This document shows, one piece after another, positions 1 to 6,994 of a DNA stretch of 9,489 nt. Location of the stretch: positions 1 to 9,489 of the forward strand of contig PCDB01000014.1 in the NCBI GenBank assembly GCA_002591625.1. The letters are read 5' to 3'. The translations under genes were made by a program, and so were the position numbers. Source of the stretch: Porticoccaceae bacterium (GTDB lineage: Bacteria > Pseudomonadota > Gammaproteobacteria > Pseudomonadales > Porticoccaceae). Under the pieces are notes generated by a model. It searched no databases and was not told where the DNA came from. It saw only the letters and a program-made list of their open reading frames with translations. Position 1 is the first letter of the stretch, and each line of letters begins with the position of its first letter.

Positions 1-62
1 CCTCTAAATTTGATTCATTGCTGATCAACGGAAATTTCCTTTTATGGCAGTACAGAGATAAG

Positions 63-1328
63 CTACGAAACACGTCGCAAAAAGATAACTGAGATACACC
101 CCACTAATCCGCATCCAGCGATGCCGAGGAAGTATATCTGATATCCTAATTTTCCCGGGTATGCTTCTAATATGGCAGCATTTACAAGAGGTAGATATAT
201 GTCCGGTAGGTAGCCAACCATCGACATTAGGCCGATTACAAGACCCTTGGATCGATCAGGAATTGCACAGTTATGAAGAGTACTCCAGTAAATCCCCCTC
301 ACGGCATAGGTCGCGAAGCCGGCAACTAGAACTACTGCAACTAGGACTCCGGTCTTGGTAGAGGCTGGCAACAGAGCTATAGCGCAAATGCTGCATGTGG
401 CGAATAACATTGCGAGCCCCAATGTATGCTCTCTCCCAAACCAATCCCCAATATAGCCTATGGAGATCGCACCAACTGGACGCATCCATAGTTTGGCGAC
501 GGTAATTGATGCGACAGTTACGGCGGTAAGTGAATAATTTTCTTGGAGGTGGGCTGAAAAGGAATAAGTGGCCCAGAACAATTGGTACCCGCACAATATA
601 CAGATGGCAGCAAGCCAAACATCTTGACGTAAAAAAACCAATCTTAATTCGATTAAAAGTTTCCCAGAGGATTTGGAATGTGGACCAGTTTTGGGGGTGT
701 CTAACAGGCAGTAAACCAGTCCTATGGCTATGGCGATCGCAACACAATACATATATATAACTCGTTTTAGAGCCTGCTCTGAGACCCCGGATACGTTATC
801 CAAGTAAGAAGAAAATATCCAGATTGCTACGGTTGCCAACATGGCCTCTATTAATCCCCTGCCGCCATCCAAGAGCCCGAAAAACCGTCCTTGGTATTGT
901 CCTCCGGCTAAAATAGAGACAATTTTTATGTGCGCCGCCCAAAAGGTTAGGCCGGTAGAAATCCCCCAGCAAGAAAAAATTAGTAATAGATTTCGGTACG
1001 AAGGGATGGAAGCGAACCATATGCCGAGCAACCCAGTCATCACCAATGCGTATAAAATTAATAAACGAGGATTAAGGCGATCTGCTAGCCAACCGCTCGG
1101 AAGGTAGGTCAGAGCAAAAGTTAATCCCATTAGCGCATAGCAGTTGCTGAGTTGGCTGATGGTTAAATCAAAAGATTGAAGAATCGACAGCTCAAAATTT
1201 TGTCTCAAATAGAGCAGCGGAAAAATAGTGCCAGCTGCAATGATGACCACAAATAGTTGGAAATGACGGCTAAGATGAATATTATCTAATTTGACCAAAG
1301 CTATAGATTTCAGTAGGAGGGACTGCAA
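63..1328 (-). CDS. MFS transporter, 12 predicted membrane helices
   Basis: This is a major facilitator superfamily permease of about 421 residues, the usual size for a 12-helix carrier in the inner membrane. Long hydrophobic segments run through the protein, starting with a helix at about residues 24-40. The loop between helices 2 and 3 carries a motif-A-like GWLADRLNPR (residues 79-88), and the matching second-half loop has GDWFGRE (294-300), which supports the two six-helix halves. A loop of about 20 polar residues near 210-228 separates the halves. The substrate cannot be read from the sequence. The start is a problem: the frame opens with TTG at 1328, the first in-frame ATG is codon 67 (already past helix 1), and no clear SD sequence precedes the TTG. 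The stop is TAG at 63-65. It is transcribed away from the tRNA gene. Family assignment is firm; the start and substrate are not. Confidence 0.88.
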   Translation of the reverse strand: MQSLLLKSIALVKLDNIHLSRHFQLFVVIIAAGTIFPLLYLRQNFELSILQSFDLTISQLSNCYALMGLTFALTYLPSGWLADRLNPRLLILYALVMTGLLGIWFASIPSYRNLLLIFSCWGISTGLTFWAAHIKIVSILAGGQYQGRFFGLLDGGRGLIEAMLATVAIWIFSSYLDNVSGVSEQALKRVIYMYCVAIAIAIGLVYCLLDTPKTGPHSKSSGKLLIELRLVFLRQDVWLAAICILCGYQLFWATYSFSAHLQENYSLTAVTVASITVAKLWMRPVGAISIGYIGDWFGREHTLGLAMLFATCSICAIALLPASTKTGVLVAVVLVAGFATYAVRGIYWSTLHNCAIPDRSKGLVIGLMSMVGYLPDIYLPLVNAAILEAYPGKLGYQIYFLGIAGCGLVGCISVIFLRRVS

Positions 1329-1381
1329 GTTTATCGATATGCGAATCCATCGCCAAGTATCTTAAACGATGAAAGCAGACG

Positions 1382-1432
1382 ATTTTAGCTAAAAGATATT
1401 CTGTTGACTTGCTCAGACACCCTGCCTATCAT
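1382..1432 (+). promoter_or_regulatory. sigma70 promoter of the tRNA-Ala gene, with A/T-rich upstream element
   Basis: The -35 box TTGACT (1404-1409) and -10 box TATCAT (1427-1432) are separated by exactly 17 bases. The following discriminator, GCGGCCAG (1433-1440), is G/C-rich, a feature known from stringently controlled stable-RNA promoters. Directly upstream lies an A/T-rich stretch (1382-1400) that contains the perfect 12-base palindrome TTTTAGCTAAAA (1383-1394), well placed to act as an UP element for the RNA polymerase alpha subunit. Transcription should start near 1439, leaving a leader of roughly nine bases before the mature tRNA. Confidence 0.8.
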
Positions 1433-1447
1433 GCGGCCAGAGCAGAA

Positions 1448-1523
1448 GGGGCCTTAGCTCAGCTGGGAGAGCGCCACAATGGCATTGTGGAGGTCAGCGG
1501 TTCGATCCCGCTAGGCTCCACCA
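1448..1523 (+). tRNA. tRNA-Ala (anticodon GGC)
   Basis: A complete 76-base cloverleaf can be folded by eye. The acceptor stem GGGGCCT pairs with AGGCTCC and includes the G3:U70 wobble that is the identity element for alanyl-tRNA synthetase. The D arm has GCTC/GAGC. The anticodon stem CCACA/TGTGG encloses the loop ATGGCAT, giving anticodon GGC, which reads GCC and GCU codons. The T arm is AGCGG-TTCGATC-CCGCT. The discriminator base is A and the CCA end is encoded (1521-1523). The fold and the identity pair agree, so the assignment is secure. Confidence 0.97.
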
Positions 1524-1564
1524 TTCTTCTTTATAACTATTGTCCTCTTTACGAGGCGTTTGTC

Positions 1565-2338
1565 ATGAATCTTGAGGATTATCAAGTTGCTAATAGGAAA
1601 ATCTGGCAGGCCCGTGCGAAAGATTACATTGCGCCTGCCGAAAAAGCTTGGCATTCACATGAAGCCTATTGGGGCATTTGGAATACTCCCGAATCGGAAT
1701 TGCAGCTATTACCAACCAAACTAGATGGTTGCAGATGCATTGAGCTTGGTTGTGGGGCTGGCTATGTGTCATCATGGATGGCAAGGCGAGACGGTCAAGT
1801 TGTAGGCATCGATCCGGCTGCAAACCAACTGAAGACTGCCAGTCGGCTTGAAGAGCAGTATCAATTGGGAATAGAGTTTGTCGAGGGTTTCTGTGAGGCG
1901 TTGCCTTTCCCAGATTCATGTTTTGATTTTGCAATCTCAGAGTATGGGGCTTCTCTATGGGCAAATCCTTTTAGATGGATTCCTGAGGCATCGAGGGTGC
2001 TAAAAACTGGAGGGCGACTGGTTTTTATGACCGATCACGCTTTTGCGGTATGTTGTGTCCCAGATGACGGGAATTGGAGAGCCCCGATGTCCGAACGGTT
2101 GTTGCGACCATACCATGACCTATTTAAGCATCAATGGAACTCATCTTCTCATGAAGTTGAATTCCATCTATCCCATGGGGACTGGGTCCAACTTCTAAGG
2201 GATAACAATTTTGTTATCGAGCGTCTGGTTGAGGTTGGTGCTACTGCAAAGTCCAGTTCTAGATTTGGTTATGCTGATGCAAATTGGGCGAGCAAATGGC
2301 CTGCTGAAGAGGTTTGGTGTGCCCGTCTTTCGGCTTGA
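1565..2338 (+). CDS. class I SAM-dependent methyltransferase
   Basis: This encodes a 257-residue soluble methyltransferase with a Rossmann-like SAM fold. Motif I is ELGCGAGY (about residues 58-65), the glycine-rich loop that binds SAM; the acidic end of strand 2 is VVGIDPA, where Asp would hold the ribose; EALPFPDSCFDFAIS is the usual post-motif region, followed by the helix and strand VLKTGGRLVFM. This pattern is typical of the Methyltransf_11 / UbiE-like group. The methyl acceptor cannot be predicted. The start is ATG 1565, preceded at eight bases by GAGG (1553-1556). The reading frame stays open back to 1409, but that would run through the tRNA, so the upstream start is excluded. The gene begins 41 bases after the tRNA with no terminator between, so the two are probably co-transcribed and separated by tRNA 3' processing. 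A short CCTC (1544-1547) could pair with the SD. Confidence 0.9.
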   Translation: MNLEDYQVANRKIWQARAKDYIAPAEKAWHSHEAYWGIWNTPESELQLLPTKLDGCRCIELGCGAGYVSSWMARRDGQVVGIDPAANQLKTASRLEEQYQLGIEFVEGFCEALPFPDSCFDFAISEYGASLWANPFRWIPEASRVLKTGGRLVFMTDHAFAVCCVPDDGNWRAPMSERLLRPYHDLFKHQWNSSSHEVEFHLSHGDWVQLLRDNNFVIERLVEVGATAKSSSRFGYADANWASKWPAEEVWCARLSA

Positions 2339-2509
2339 CCATTCGAGTTTGTATTGTATTCTGCTGGCGTGACTGACTCGTTCGAAGCCTATCCGAAAAA
2401 TGCCATGACCGACAAGCGAGGATGCTATCCATGCAAATTTGTTCTGCCGCCATTCAAGGATGCGGGATTTTGGATGGCGACATAATGTGCTGCTTCGAAG
2501 ACGATTAAA
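2339..2509. other. convergent intergenic region, no gene seen
   Basis: This 171-base stretch separates the converging methyltransferase and cysteine-synthase-like genes. It has no credible reading frame. It holds small inverted repeats: CGCCAT/ATGGCG flanking about 20 bases near 2450-2480, CTTCGAAG (2493-2500), and CGATTA/TAATCG (2502-2518) across the stop codon of the minus-strand gene. None is followed by a T-run, so no convincing intrinsic terminator can be named for either gene. Confidence 0.5.
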
Positions 2510-3508
2510 TTATAATCGAGTTAGCCATTTGGGAAATAAAAGGCCCTTGGATTCAAGGAAATCGGGGTTATAGAGTTTTGAAAGATATCTGGTCCCGGAG
2601 TCGCATAATATGGTAACTATACAATGACCGGGGCCCATTTCTTTTGCTAACTTCATTGATGCAGCCACGTTTATTCCGGAACTGCTTCCCAGAAACAGGC
2701 CTTCTTCATGAGTTAGACGGAACATAACATCAATACTTTCTTGATCTGGAATCTGGTAGGCTTTGTCGATTTTTATGTCTGAAAGATTGTCCGTTATGCG
2801 TCCTTGCCCAATCCCTTCAGTGATGCTTGATCCCTCTGCCATTAGCTTTCCATTGGCATAGTAGTTGTACAATGCAGCGCCGGGGGGGTCTGCTAGACAA
2901 ATTACAATATTTTTCTTTTTTCGTCTCAGAAACTGGCTAACTCCAGCTATGGTTCCACCCGTTCCAATAGCTGAGACAAAGGCGTCTACCTTGCCCTTGG
3001 TTTGATCCCAGATTTCGGGACCCGTAGTCTCAAAATGACTAAACCTGTTGGCGGTATTATCAAATTGATTTGCCCAAACGGCTCCTTGAGGTAATTTTTC
3101 GTCGAGTTCTTGTGCCAGCCGCGCGGAAAATTTGACATAATTATTTTCATCTTTGTAGGGCACCGCCGGAACTGTAATCAGTTCCGCTCCACAAGCGCGC
3201 AGCATCTGTAACTTCTCTTGGCTTTGGGTTTCAGGTACAGCGATTGTCGTTTTGTAACCAAGCGAATTGGCAATTAGTGTGAGCCCAATACCGGTATTTC
3301 CTGCGGTTCCTTCCACGAGGGTGCCACCCGGTCGAAGTTTTCCTGTCTCAATTGCGTCCTTGATAATATACCAAGCTGCCCGATCCTTTACTGACCCGCC
3401 TGGGTTAGCAAATTCAGCTTTGCCTAGGATTTCGCATCCCGTTTCATTGGATGGTCCATTCAGTCTGATGATTGGCGTGTTACCTATCAATTCCACTAAG
3501 TTCTTCAT
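2510..3508 (-). CDS. cysteine synthase family PLP-dependent enzyme (CysK/CBS-like)
   Basis: A 332-residue fold-type II PLP enzyme of the O-acetylserine sulfhydrylase / cystathionine beta-synthase family, acting in the cytoplasm. Visible landmarks are the N-terminal LIGNTP (8-12 region), the PLP lysine in NPGGSVKDR (K41), the substrate loop TAGNTG (68-73, where N71 would contact PLP), the phosphate-binding GTGGT (182-186), EGIGQGR (231-237), GLFLGSSSGINVAAS (270-284), and CDSGTRY near the C-terminus with S304 placed for the pyridine nitrogen. There are no CBS regulatory domains and no heme domain. The loop reads TAGNTG where classic CysK has TSGNTG; this variant is known to me from a roughly 340-residue proteobacterial subgroup, so the true donor substrate may differ from O-acetylserine. 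ATG 3508 is preferred over the in-frame TTG at 3529 because the homologous N-terminus (LVELIGNTP) begins right after it; neither has a clear SD. It is divergent from the PQQ dehydrogenase gene. Confidence 0.9.
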   Translation of the reverse strand: MKNLVELIGNTPIIRLNGPSNETGCEILGKAEFANPGGSVKDRAAWYIIKDAIETGKLRPGGTLVEGTAGNTGIGLTLIANSLGYKTTIAVPETQSQEKLQMLRACGAELITVPAVPYKDENNYVKFSARLAQELDEKLPQGAVWANQFDNTANRFSHFETTGPEIWDQTKGKVDAFVSAIGTGGTIAGVSQFLRRKKKNIVICLADPPGAALYNYYANGKLMAEGSSITEGIGQGRITDNLSDIKIDKAYQIPDQESIDVMFRLTHEEGLFLGSSSGINVAASMKLAKEMGPGHCIVTILCDSGTRYLSKLYNPDFLESKGLLFPKWLTRL

Positions 3509-3762
3509 ATGAAAAAAACTTTTTATCAATCAATCGATATTGTCAAACATTGTAAAGCATTCTATTCTCTTTTGATCGCAATGAGGTTTAATCTGGCGGA
3601 TTTTAGAGAGCGATGAACGTGCATGTTCTATGATTAAATTTGATGCAATTTTTTTATTTTGATCGTATATAACTTGGAGCCTTTGGTTTGATATTAGTTT
3701 ATTTTGGCAGGATAATAAGCCAATGCCCAGCCTATGATTGTTTATTTAAATTCGGAACTATA
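3509..3762. promoter_or_regulatory. divergent intergenic region between the CysK-like and PQQ dehydrogenase genes
   Basis: About 254 A/T-rich bases separate the two divergent starts and must hold promoters for both. For the plus strand a candidate -10 is TATATA (3666-3671), but no good -35 lies 16-18 bases upstream; TTGATG (3640-3645) is 20 bases away. For the minus strand TTGACA (complement of 3541-3546 region) and TACAAT lie close to the start, but none forms a well spaced pair. I see no palindrome long enough to name an operator, and no small gene. Confidence 0.35.
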
Positions 3763-5877
3763 ATGAGAAATATTTCTTTAAACTCAATTCTTATTTTGTC
3801 AATTTTATCGATTGGTTGCATGAAAAGTAATCCCGAAGATACTCTCAAAAAAGAGGCTGCATCTTCAGGGAATGAAGTTAACTGGTCCTCCTATGGCAAC
3901 GATCTATCCGAAAAGCGTTTTTCCCCAATCGCTCAGATAAACTCGAGCAACGTTAAATCGCTTGGACTCGACTGGGCGCTTGATCTTAGCGATGCGATTC
4001 AATTCGTTAGCACGCCACTGGCGATCGAAGGTGTTCTATATTTTTCAGGAGATAGGTCAATTGTAAGAGCTGTAGATGGCGCCAGTGGGACATTACTATG
4101 GACCTTCGACCCTGAGATTCATAAGCATTCACCGCGGACAATTGCGCTGGGTTGGAATGTCAATCGTGGCTTGGCATACCTAGATGGGAAACTTTTCATT
4201 GGAGCTACCGATGGCCGTTTGATCGCTATTGATAGCGTCAGCGGCGAGCAGATTTGGGCTTCCAAAACATTTGAGCCAACTGAAAGCAAGGCAATTACTG
4301 GAGCCCCCAGAGCGTTCAACAATATGGTTGTAATAGGACACGGTGGAGCAGAGTATGGAACGCGGGGATATGTAAGCGCTTATGATGCCGATAGTGGGGA
4401 GCAGCTATGGCGGTTTTACACCGTCCCGGGCAATCCTGCGGATGGCTTTGAAAGCTCGGCTATGGAAATGGCAGCGGCGACTTGGTTTGGTGAATGGTGG
4501 AAAACAGGTGGCGGGGGGACCGTTTGGGACGGTATTACATATGATGAGGAACTTGATCAACTTTATATAGGTGTCGGCAATGGCGATCCGTGGGACTATG
4601 ATTTGCGGAGTCATGGCAAAGGAGATAACTTGTTCTTGGGTTCCATTGTGGCTCTAGATCCGAATACTGGTAAATACCTTTGGCATTATCAATCCCTTCC
4701 AGAAGAGCGATGGGACTTCAAATCAACGCAGGACATGATCTTGACCGATCTTGTGATTGATGGGAATAGCAGAAAAGTCCTGATGCAGGCTCATATGAAT
4801 GGGCATTTCTATATTCTGGATCGAAATGACGGGCAGCTGTTAAGTGCGGAGAAATATGCGAAATCAACCTGGGCAGAATATGTCGATCTGGATACCGGTA
4901 GACCTGTATTGAGCGAAGAGGCTAAGTACAGAGACGGAGGGCCATCCCGTATTTGGCCAAGTCCATTTGGTGCGAGAAACTGGCAGTCGGCAAGTTATAA
5001 TCCGAAAACGGGCTTGGTATACATCTCAGAAACGCAACTGGGGGGCGAGTATTCGGTTGGTCCCGACCCAGAATTCCGTGATAAGTTTCTGCGTGTGAAT
5101 ATTTTGGTTGATTATAGTGAAGTAGAGGAAAATGACGGCACTGGCTCGCTGTTAGCTTGGAATCCATTGGCGGGGAAGCCAGCTTGGCAAGTGCGACACA
5201 GCAGTTTCTGGAATGGTGGGACGCTTAGCACGGCTGGTGATTTGGTGTTTCAAGGTAATGGAGAGGGGTATTTTCAAGCTTACCACGCGTTATCTGGGGA
5301 ACTACTTTGGGAAATTGATGCGCAGCGTGGCATCAATGCACCGCCCATAAGCTACACTATCGATGGTAAACAACACGTGGCGATCTTGGTTGGGTGGGGC
5401 GGACTTTCGTCGTTTGGGTTGCCGGTTTTTAGCAGAATGGGTTGGAAATACAAGGCCCCCGGGATTCGGTTGCTGAGCTTTAGTTTGTCAGGTAAAGAAT
5501 CGTTACCTGTAATTAACAATCGGAGGCACCAATTTAATCCTGCACCTACGTCTGACAGTGTAATCGATATTGGCCTGGCTACCGCCGGTAATGCTTTATA
5601 TCACAACTCCGGATGCGGTGTTTGTCATGGTGGGGGACTTAATAGTGCAGGATCCGGTGCACCTGACCTGCGGGAATCAGTGGCTAATTCCGATTTTTCA
5701 TATTTTAAGGCCGTTGTAGCAGATGGGGCGCTTTTGCCTAATGGTATGCCGCAATTTAAGGATCTGAAGGAGAGTGAACTTTTGGCGGTTTATGAATATA
5801 TGCGCCAACAAACGCGAGCAGCCTCGAACGACACCCGATTATTTCTTCCCGGATACATTAAAGCCAAATCTGAGTAA
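3763..5877 (+). CDS. PQQ-dependent quinohemoprotein alcohol dehydrogenase, lipoprotein-like, with C-terminal cytochrome c domain
   Basis: This 704-residue protein oxidises an alcohol (or related hydroxyl substrate) outside the inner membrane with PQQ and passes electrons to its own heme c. The N-terminus is a lipoprotein-like signal with the candidate lipidated cysteine C19 (SIGC). Residues about 50-590 form the PQQ beta-propeller, with repeated AxDxxTG-xxxW blade motifs. By alignment from memory with methanol dehydrogenase, E197 (GAEYGTRG) and N273 (GVGNGDPW) are metal ligands and D318 (RWDF) is the catalytic base. The residue two after D318 is K320, not the Asp of lanthanide enzymes, so calcium is expected. 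CGVCH (618-622) binds heme c and M662 (NGMPQF) is the likely distal ligand. Odd points: LGWNVNRG (129-136) lacks the vicinal Cys pair, and M345 (HMNG) stands where Lys/Arg usually contacts PQQ. ATG 3763 with GGA upstream is chosen over TTG 3688 because only it gives a signal peptide at the N-terminus. Confidence 0.9.
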   Translation: MRNISLNSILILSILSIGCMKSNPEDTLKKEAASSGNEVNWSSYGNDLSEKRFSPIAQINSSNVKSLGLDWALDLSDAIQFVSTPLAIEGVLYFSGDRSIVRAVDGASGTLLWTFDPEIHKHSPRTIALGWNVNRGLAYLDGKLFIGATDGRLIAIDSVSGEQIWASKTFEPTESKAITGAPRAFNNMVVIGHGGAEYGTRGYVSAYDADSGEQLWRFYTVPGNPADGFESSAMEMAAATWFGEWWKTGGGGTVWDGITYDEELDQLYIGVGNGDPWDYDLRSHGKGDNLFLGSIVALDPNTGKYLWHYQSLPEERWDFKSTQDMILTDLVIDGNSRKVLMQAHMNGHFYILDRNDGQLLSAEKYAKSTWAEYVDLDTGRPVLSEEAKYRDGGPSRIWPSPFGARNWQSASYNPKTGLVYISETQLGGEYSVGPDPEFRDKFLRVNILVDYSEVEENDGTGSLLAWNPLAGKPAWQVRHSSFWNGGTLSTAGDLVFQGNGEGYFQAYHALSGELLWEIDAQRGINAPPISYTIDGKQHVAILVGWGGLSSFGLPVFSRMGWKYKAPGIRLLSFSLSGKESLPVINNRRHQFNPAPTSDSVIDIGLATAGNALYHNSGCGVCHGGGLNSAGSGAPDLRESVANSDFSYFKAVVADGALLPNGMPQFKDLKESELLAVYEYMRQQTRAASNDTRLFLPGYIKAKSE

Positions 5878-5926
5878 GCATGCCGGGATGACTGCGCAGA
5901 GTTAAGACGTGTGTATTGTTTGACAA

Positions 5927-6418
5927 ATGCTAATATCTCCTTCGGGTGCTAAATTTTCTGAATGCAGCAACTACCGTTACGCTATATGGAGGAGTTGGGA
6001 CGAGGAGTTACCAAACGTTATGTTCGTCTCGCTGAATCCATCAATTGCCGATCATAAAAGAGAGGATCCTACTCTGATTCGTTGCATAAACTTCGCTCGC
6101 TCTTGGGGCTACGGAAGCCTGTCGATTGGAAATCTTTTTGCGGGTATTTCTTCGGATCCCAAGAATATGAGATTGATGACTGATCCTGTTGGAAAGGACA
6201 ATGATTTTTGGTTGCAAAAAATGGCTGATATCGCCGATCTAAAAGTTGCGGCTTGGGGGAATCATGGGGATCACCTTGATCGCGCTAGAAAGGTATTTGA
6301 GATGCTAACTCCGATGTTTTGTATAAAAATAAATAAGTCGGGCCACCCCTCTCATCCGCTCTATCTGAGAGCATCCCTAAAGCCAAAACTATTTAAACGT
6401 TTGTCCGCAGCTATCTGA
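5927..6418 (+). CDS. DUF1643 family protein
   Basis: A 163-residue soluble protein that matches the DUF1643 pattern as I know it: an N-terminal FSECSNYRYAIWRSWD, then VMFVSLNPSIADHKREDPTLIRCINFARSWGYG, IGNLFAG, DPVGKDNDFWL, VAAWGNHG, and a C-terminal SGHPSHPLYL. The conserved LNPS-AD, DPT-RRC-like and GHP-HPLY blocks are all present and the length is full, so it looks intact. The biochemical role of the family is not established; the fold has been compared with nucleotide-handling or DNA-glycosylase-like proteins, but I would not assign a function. It starts 49 bases after the PQQ dehydrogenase on the same strand and may ride on that transcript. No SD precedes ATG 5927, which suggests weak or coupled translation. 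Its last eight bases overlap the 3' end of the opposing ABM gene. Confidence 0.88.
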   Translation: MLISPSGAKFSECSNYRYAIWRSWDEELPNVMFVSLNPSIADHKREDPTLIRCINFARSWGYGSLSIGNLFAGISSDPKNMRLMTDPVGKDNDFWLQKMADIADLKVAAWGNHGDHLDRARKVFEMLTPMFCIKINKSGHPSHPLYLRASLKPKLFKRLSAAI

Positions 6419-6755
6419 AGAAACTCTCTTTCGGATTTCCGTTGGCATCGTAGACGGGTTCGTGTCTATCTATTCGATAAATCTGGTTTTCACTATTGAT
6501 AATATTGCTTCCCATAAAGAGCGAAAGCATTTTTTTATAGTTCTCGTGTTTGAAGTGTTCCACGACTGATTTTTCATCTTGCCAAAGCTCATAAACCTGC
6601 ATTCTATTTGCGACGACAGGGTCTGCAGCGAAGCAATAGCTTATACACCCAGCTTCTTGTTCTCGAGTAGCTAGTTGAATCGGAGTTGAAATTCTTATTA
6701 CTTGATCTCTCTCCTCCTCAGTTTCAAAATCGACAACGGCCGAAATTATGAACAT
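6411..6755 (-). CDS. ABM-domain (antibiotic biosynthesis monooxygenase-like) protein
   Basis: A 114-residue protein of the dimeric alpha/beta-barrel ABM superfamily. The opening strand MFIISAVVDF, the central GCISYCFAADP, the strand MQVYELWQDEKSVVEHFKHENYKKM and the following helix are the classic layout: first strand, helix, Tyr-rich strand, then E-LW-D and a His-containing helix. Family members include quinol monooxygenases such as YgiN, heme-degrading IsdG types and many uncharacterised stress proteins; no cofactor or substrate can be fixed here. The last 20 residues (HEPVYDANGNPKESFFR region) extend beyond the core domain. The start at 6755 is strongly supported by AAGGAG seven bases upstream. 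An inverted-repeat operator candidate lies 43-60 bases upstream of the start, so it is probably regulated singly. Confidence 0.88.
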   Translation of the reverse strand: MFIISAVVDFETEEERDQVIRISTPIQLATREQEAGCISYCFAADPVVANRMQVYELWQDEKSVVEHFKHENYKKMLSLFMGSNIINSENQIYRIDRHEPVYDANGNPKESFFR

Positions 6756-6784
6756 CTCTTTCTCCTTAATTATATTCGCTGCAT

Positions 6785-6826
6785 CTCATTACACGCTCAT
6801 GACATGATTGTCATGCTTAGAATGAG
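6785..6826. promoter_or_regulatory. nested inverted repeat, candidate operator upstream of the ABM gene
   Basis: A perfect 7-base inverted repeat, CATGACA/TGTCATG, with a 4-base spacer occupies 6798-6815. It is flanked by a second, nearly concentric pair, CTCATT (6785-6790) and AATGAG (6821-6826), with centres one base apart. The size and symmetry fit a site for a dimeric repressor. It sits where the promoter of the minus-strand ABM gene should be, with a possible -10 (TGTAAT) just downstream of it on that strand. No regulator gene is in the window to pair it with. Confidence 0.45.
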
Positions 6827-6845
6827 GATACAAGAAACCAAGAGC

Positions 6846-6865
6846 AAATGCGCCGCATTTTTTTT
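6846..6865 (+). terminator. weak intrinsic terminator-like hairpin
   Basis: AAATGC (6846-6851) and GCATTT (6855-6860) form a 6-bp stem with a GCC loop, followed by an unbroken T-run to 6865. This has the form of a rho-independent terminator for plus-strand transcription only. The stem is half A-T, so it would be weak. It could stop read-through toward the secreted-protein gene, or end a short transcript starting upstream. Confidence 0.35.
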
Positions 6866-6924
6866 CTAGGTTACCGTCAGCCTTCAATGGAAGAACACGG
6901 TATTATCATCGCAAAATAGCTAAT

Positions 6925-6930
6925 TACAAT
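6925..6930 (+). promoter_or_regulatory. candidate -10 box for the secreted-protein gene
   Basis: TACAAT at 6925-6930 is one mismatch from the consensus. No good -35 lies 16-18 bases upstream (ATTATC at 6902-6907), so this is tentative. It would give a leader of roughly 58 bases that contains the SD-masking hairpin. Confidence 0.3.
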
Positions 6931-6970
6931 CCATCTTGCGCTTCCATTTGTGGCCAATAAAAGGCATCAT

Positions 6971-6988
6971 CTCCTTACGGCAAAGGAG
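6971..6988 (+). promoter_or_regulatory. hairpin masking the SD of the secreted-protein gene
   Basis: The SD AAGGAG (6983-6988, six bases before ATG 6995) is a perfect complement of CTCCTT (6971-6976), with a 6-base loop. In mRNA this would form a short stem that hides the ribosome binding site. Six pairs make a modest stem, so it could tune or temperature-gate translation instead of blocking it. Confidence 0.45.
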
Positions 6989-6994
6989 CTCTCA

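Noticed and set aside
30..39. Palindrome GGAAATTTCC downstream of the MFS gene
   Set aside because: Perfect but A/T-rich with no hairpin loop and no T-run for minus-strand transcription; not a convincing terminator.
1448..1523. tRNA-Ala as an integration (att) site for a mobile element
   Set aside because: No integrase, no direct repeat of the tRNA 3' end and no composition change are visible in the window.
1409..1564. Upstream extension of the methyltransferase reading frame
   Set aside because: It runs straight through the tRNA-Ala gene; the SD and ATG at 1565 give a normal family-length protein.
2259..2453. 64-codon minus-strand frame between the methyltransferase and CysK-like genes
   Set aside because: It overlaps the methyltransferase 3' end, has no SD and no recognisable sequence; probably chance.
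2502..2518. CGATTA/TAATCG inverted repeat at the CysK-like stop codon
   Set aside because: Mostly A-T, no T-run after it on either strand; insufficient as a terminator.
4714..4722. Lanthanide-dependent (XoxF-like) assignment of the PQQ dehydrogenase
   Set aside because: The diagnostic second Asp two residues after the catalytic Asp is Lys here, and the protein carries a fused cytochrome c domain.
5920..5925. Perfect TTGACA just before the DUF1643 start
   Set aside because: No -10-like hexamer lies 15-19 bases downstream, and the site is only two bases from the ATG.
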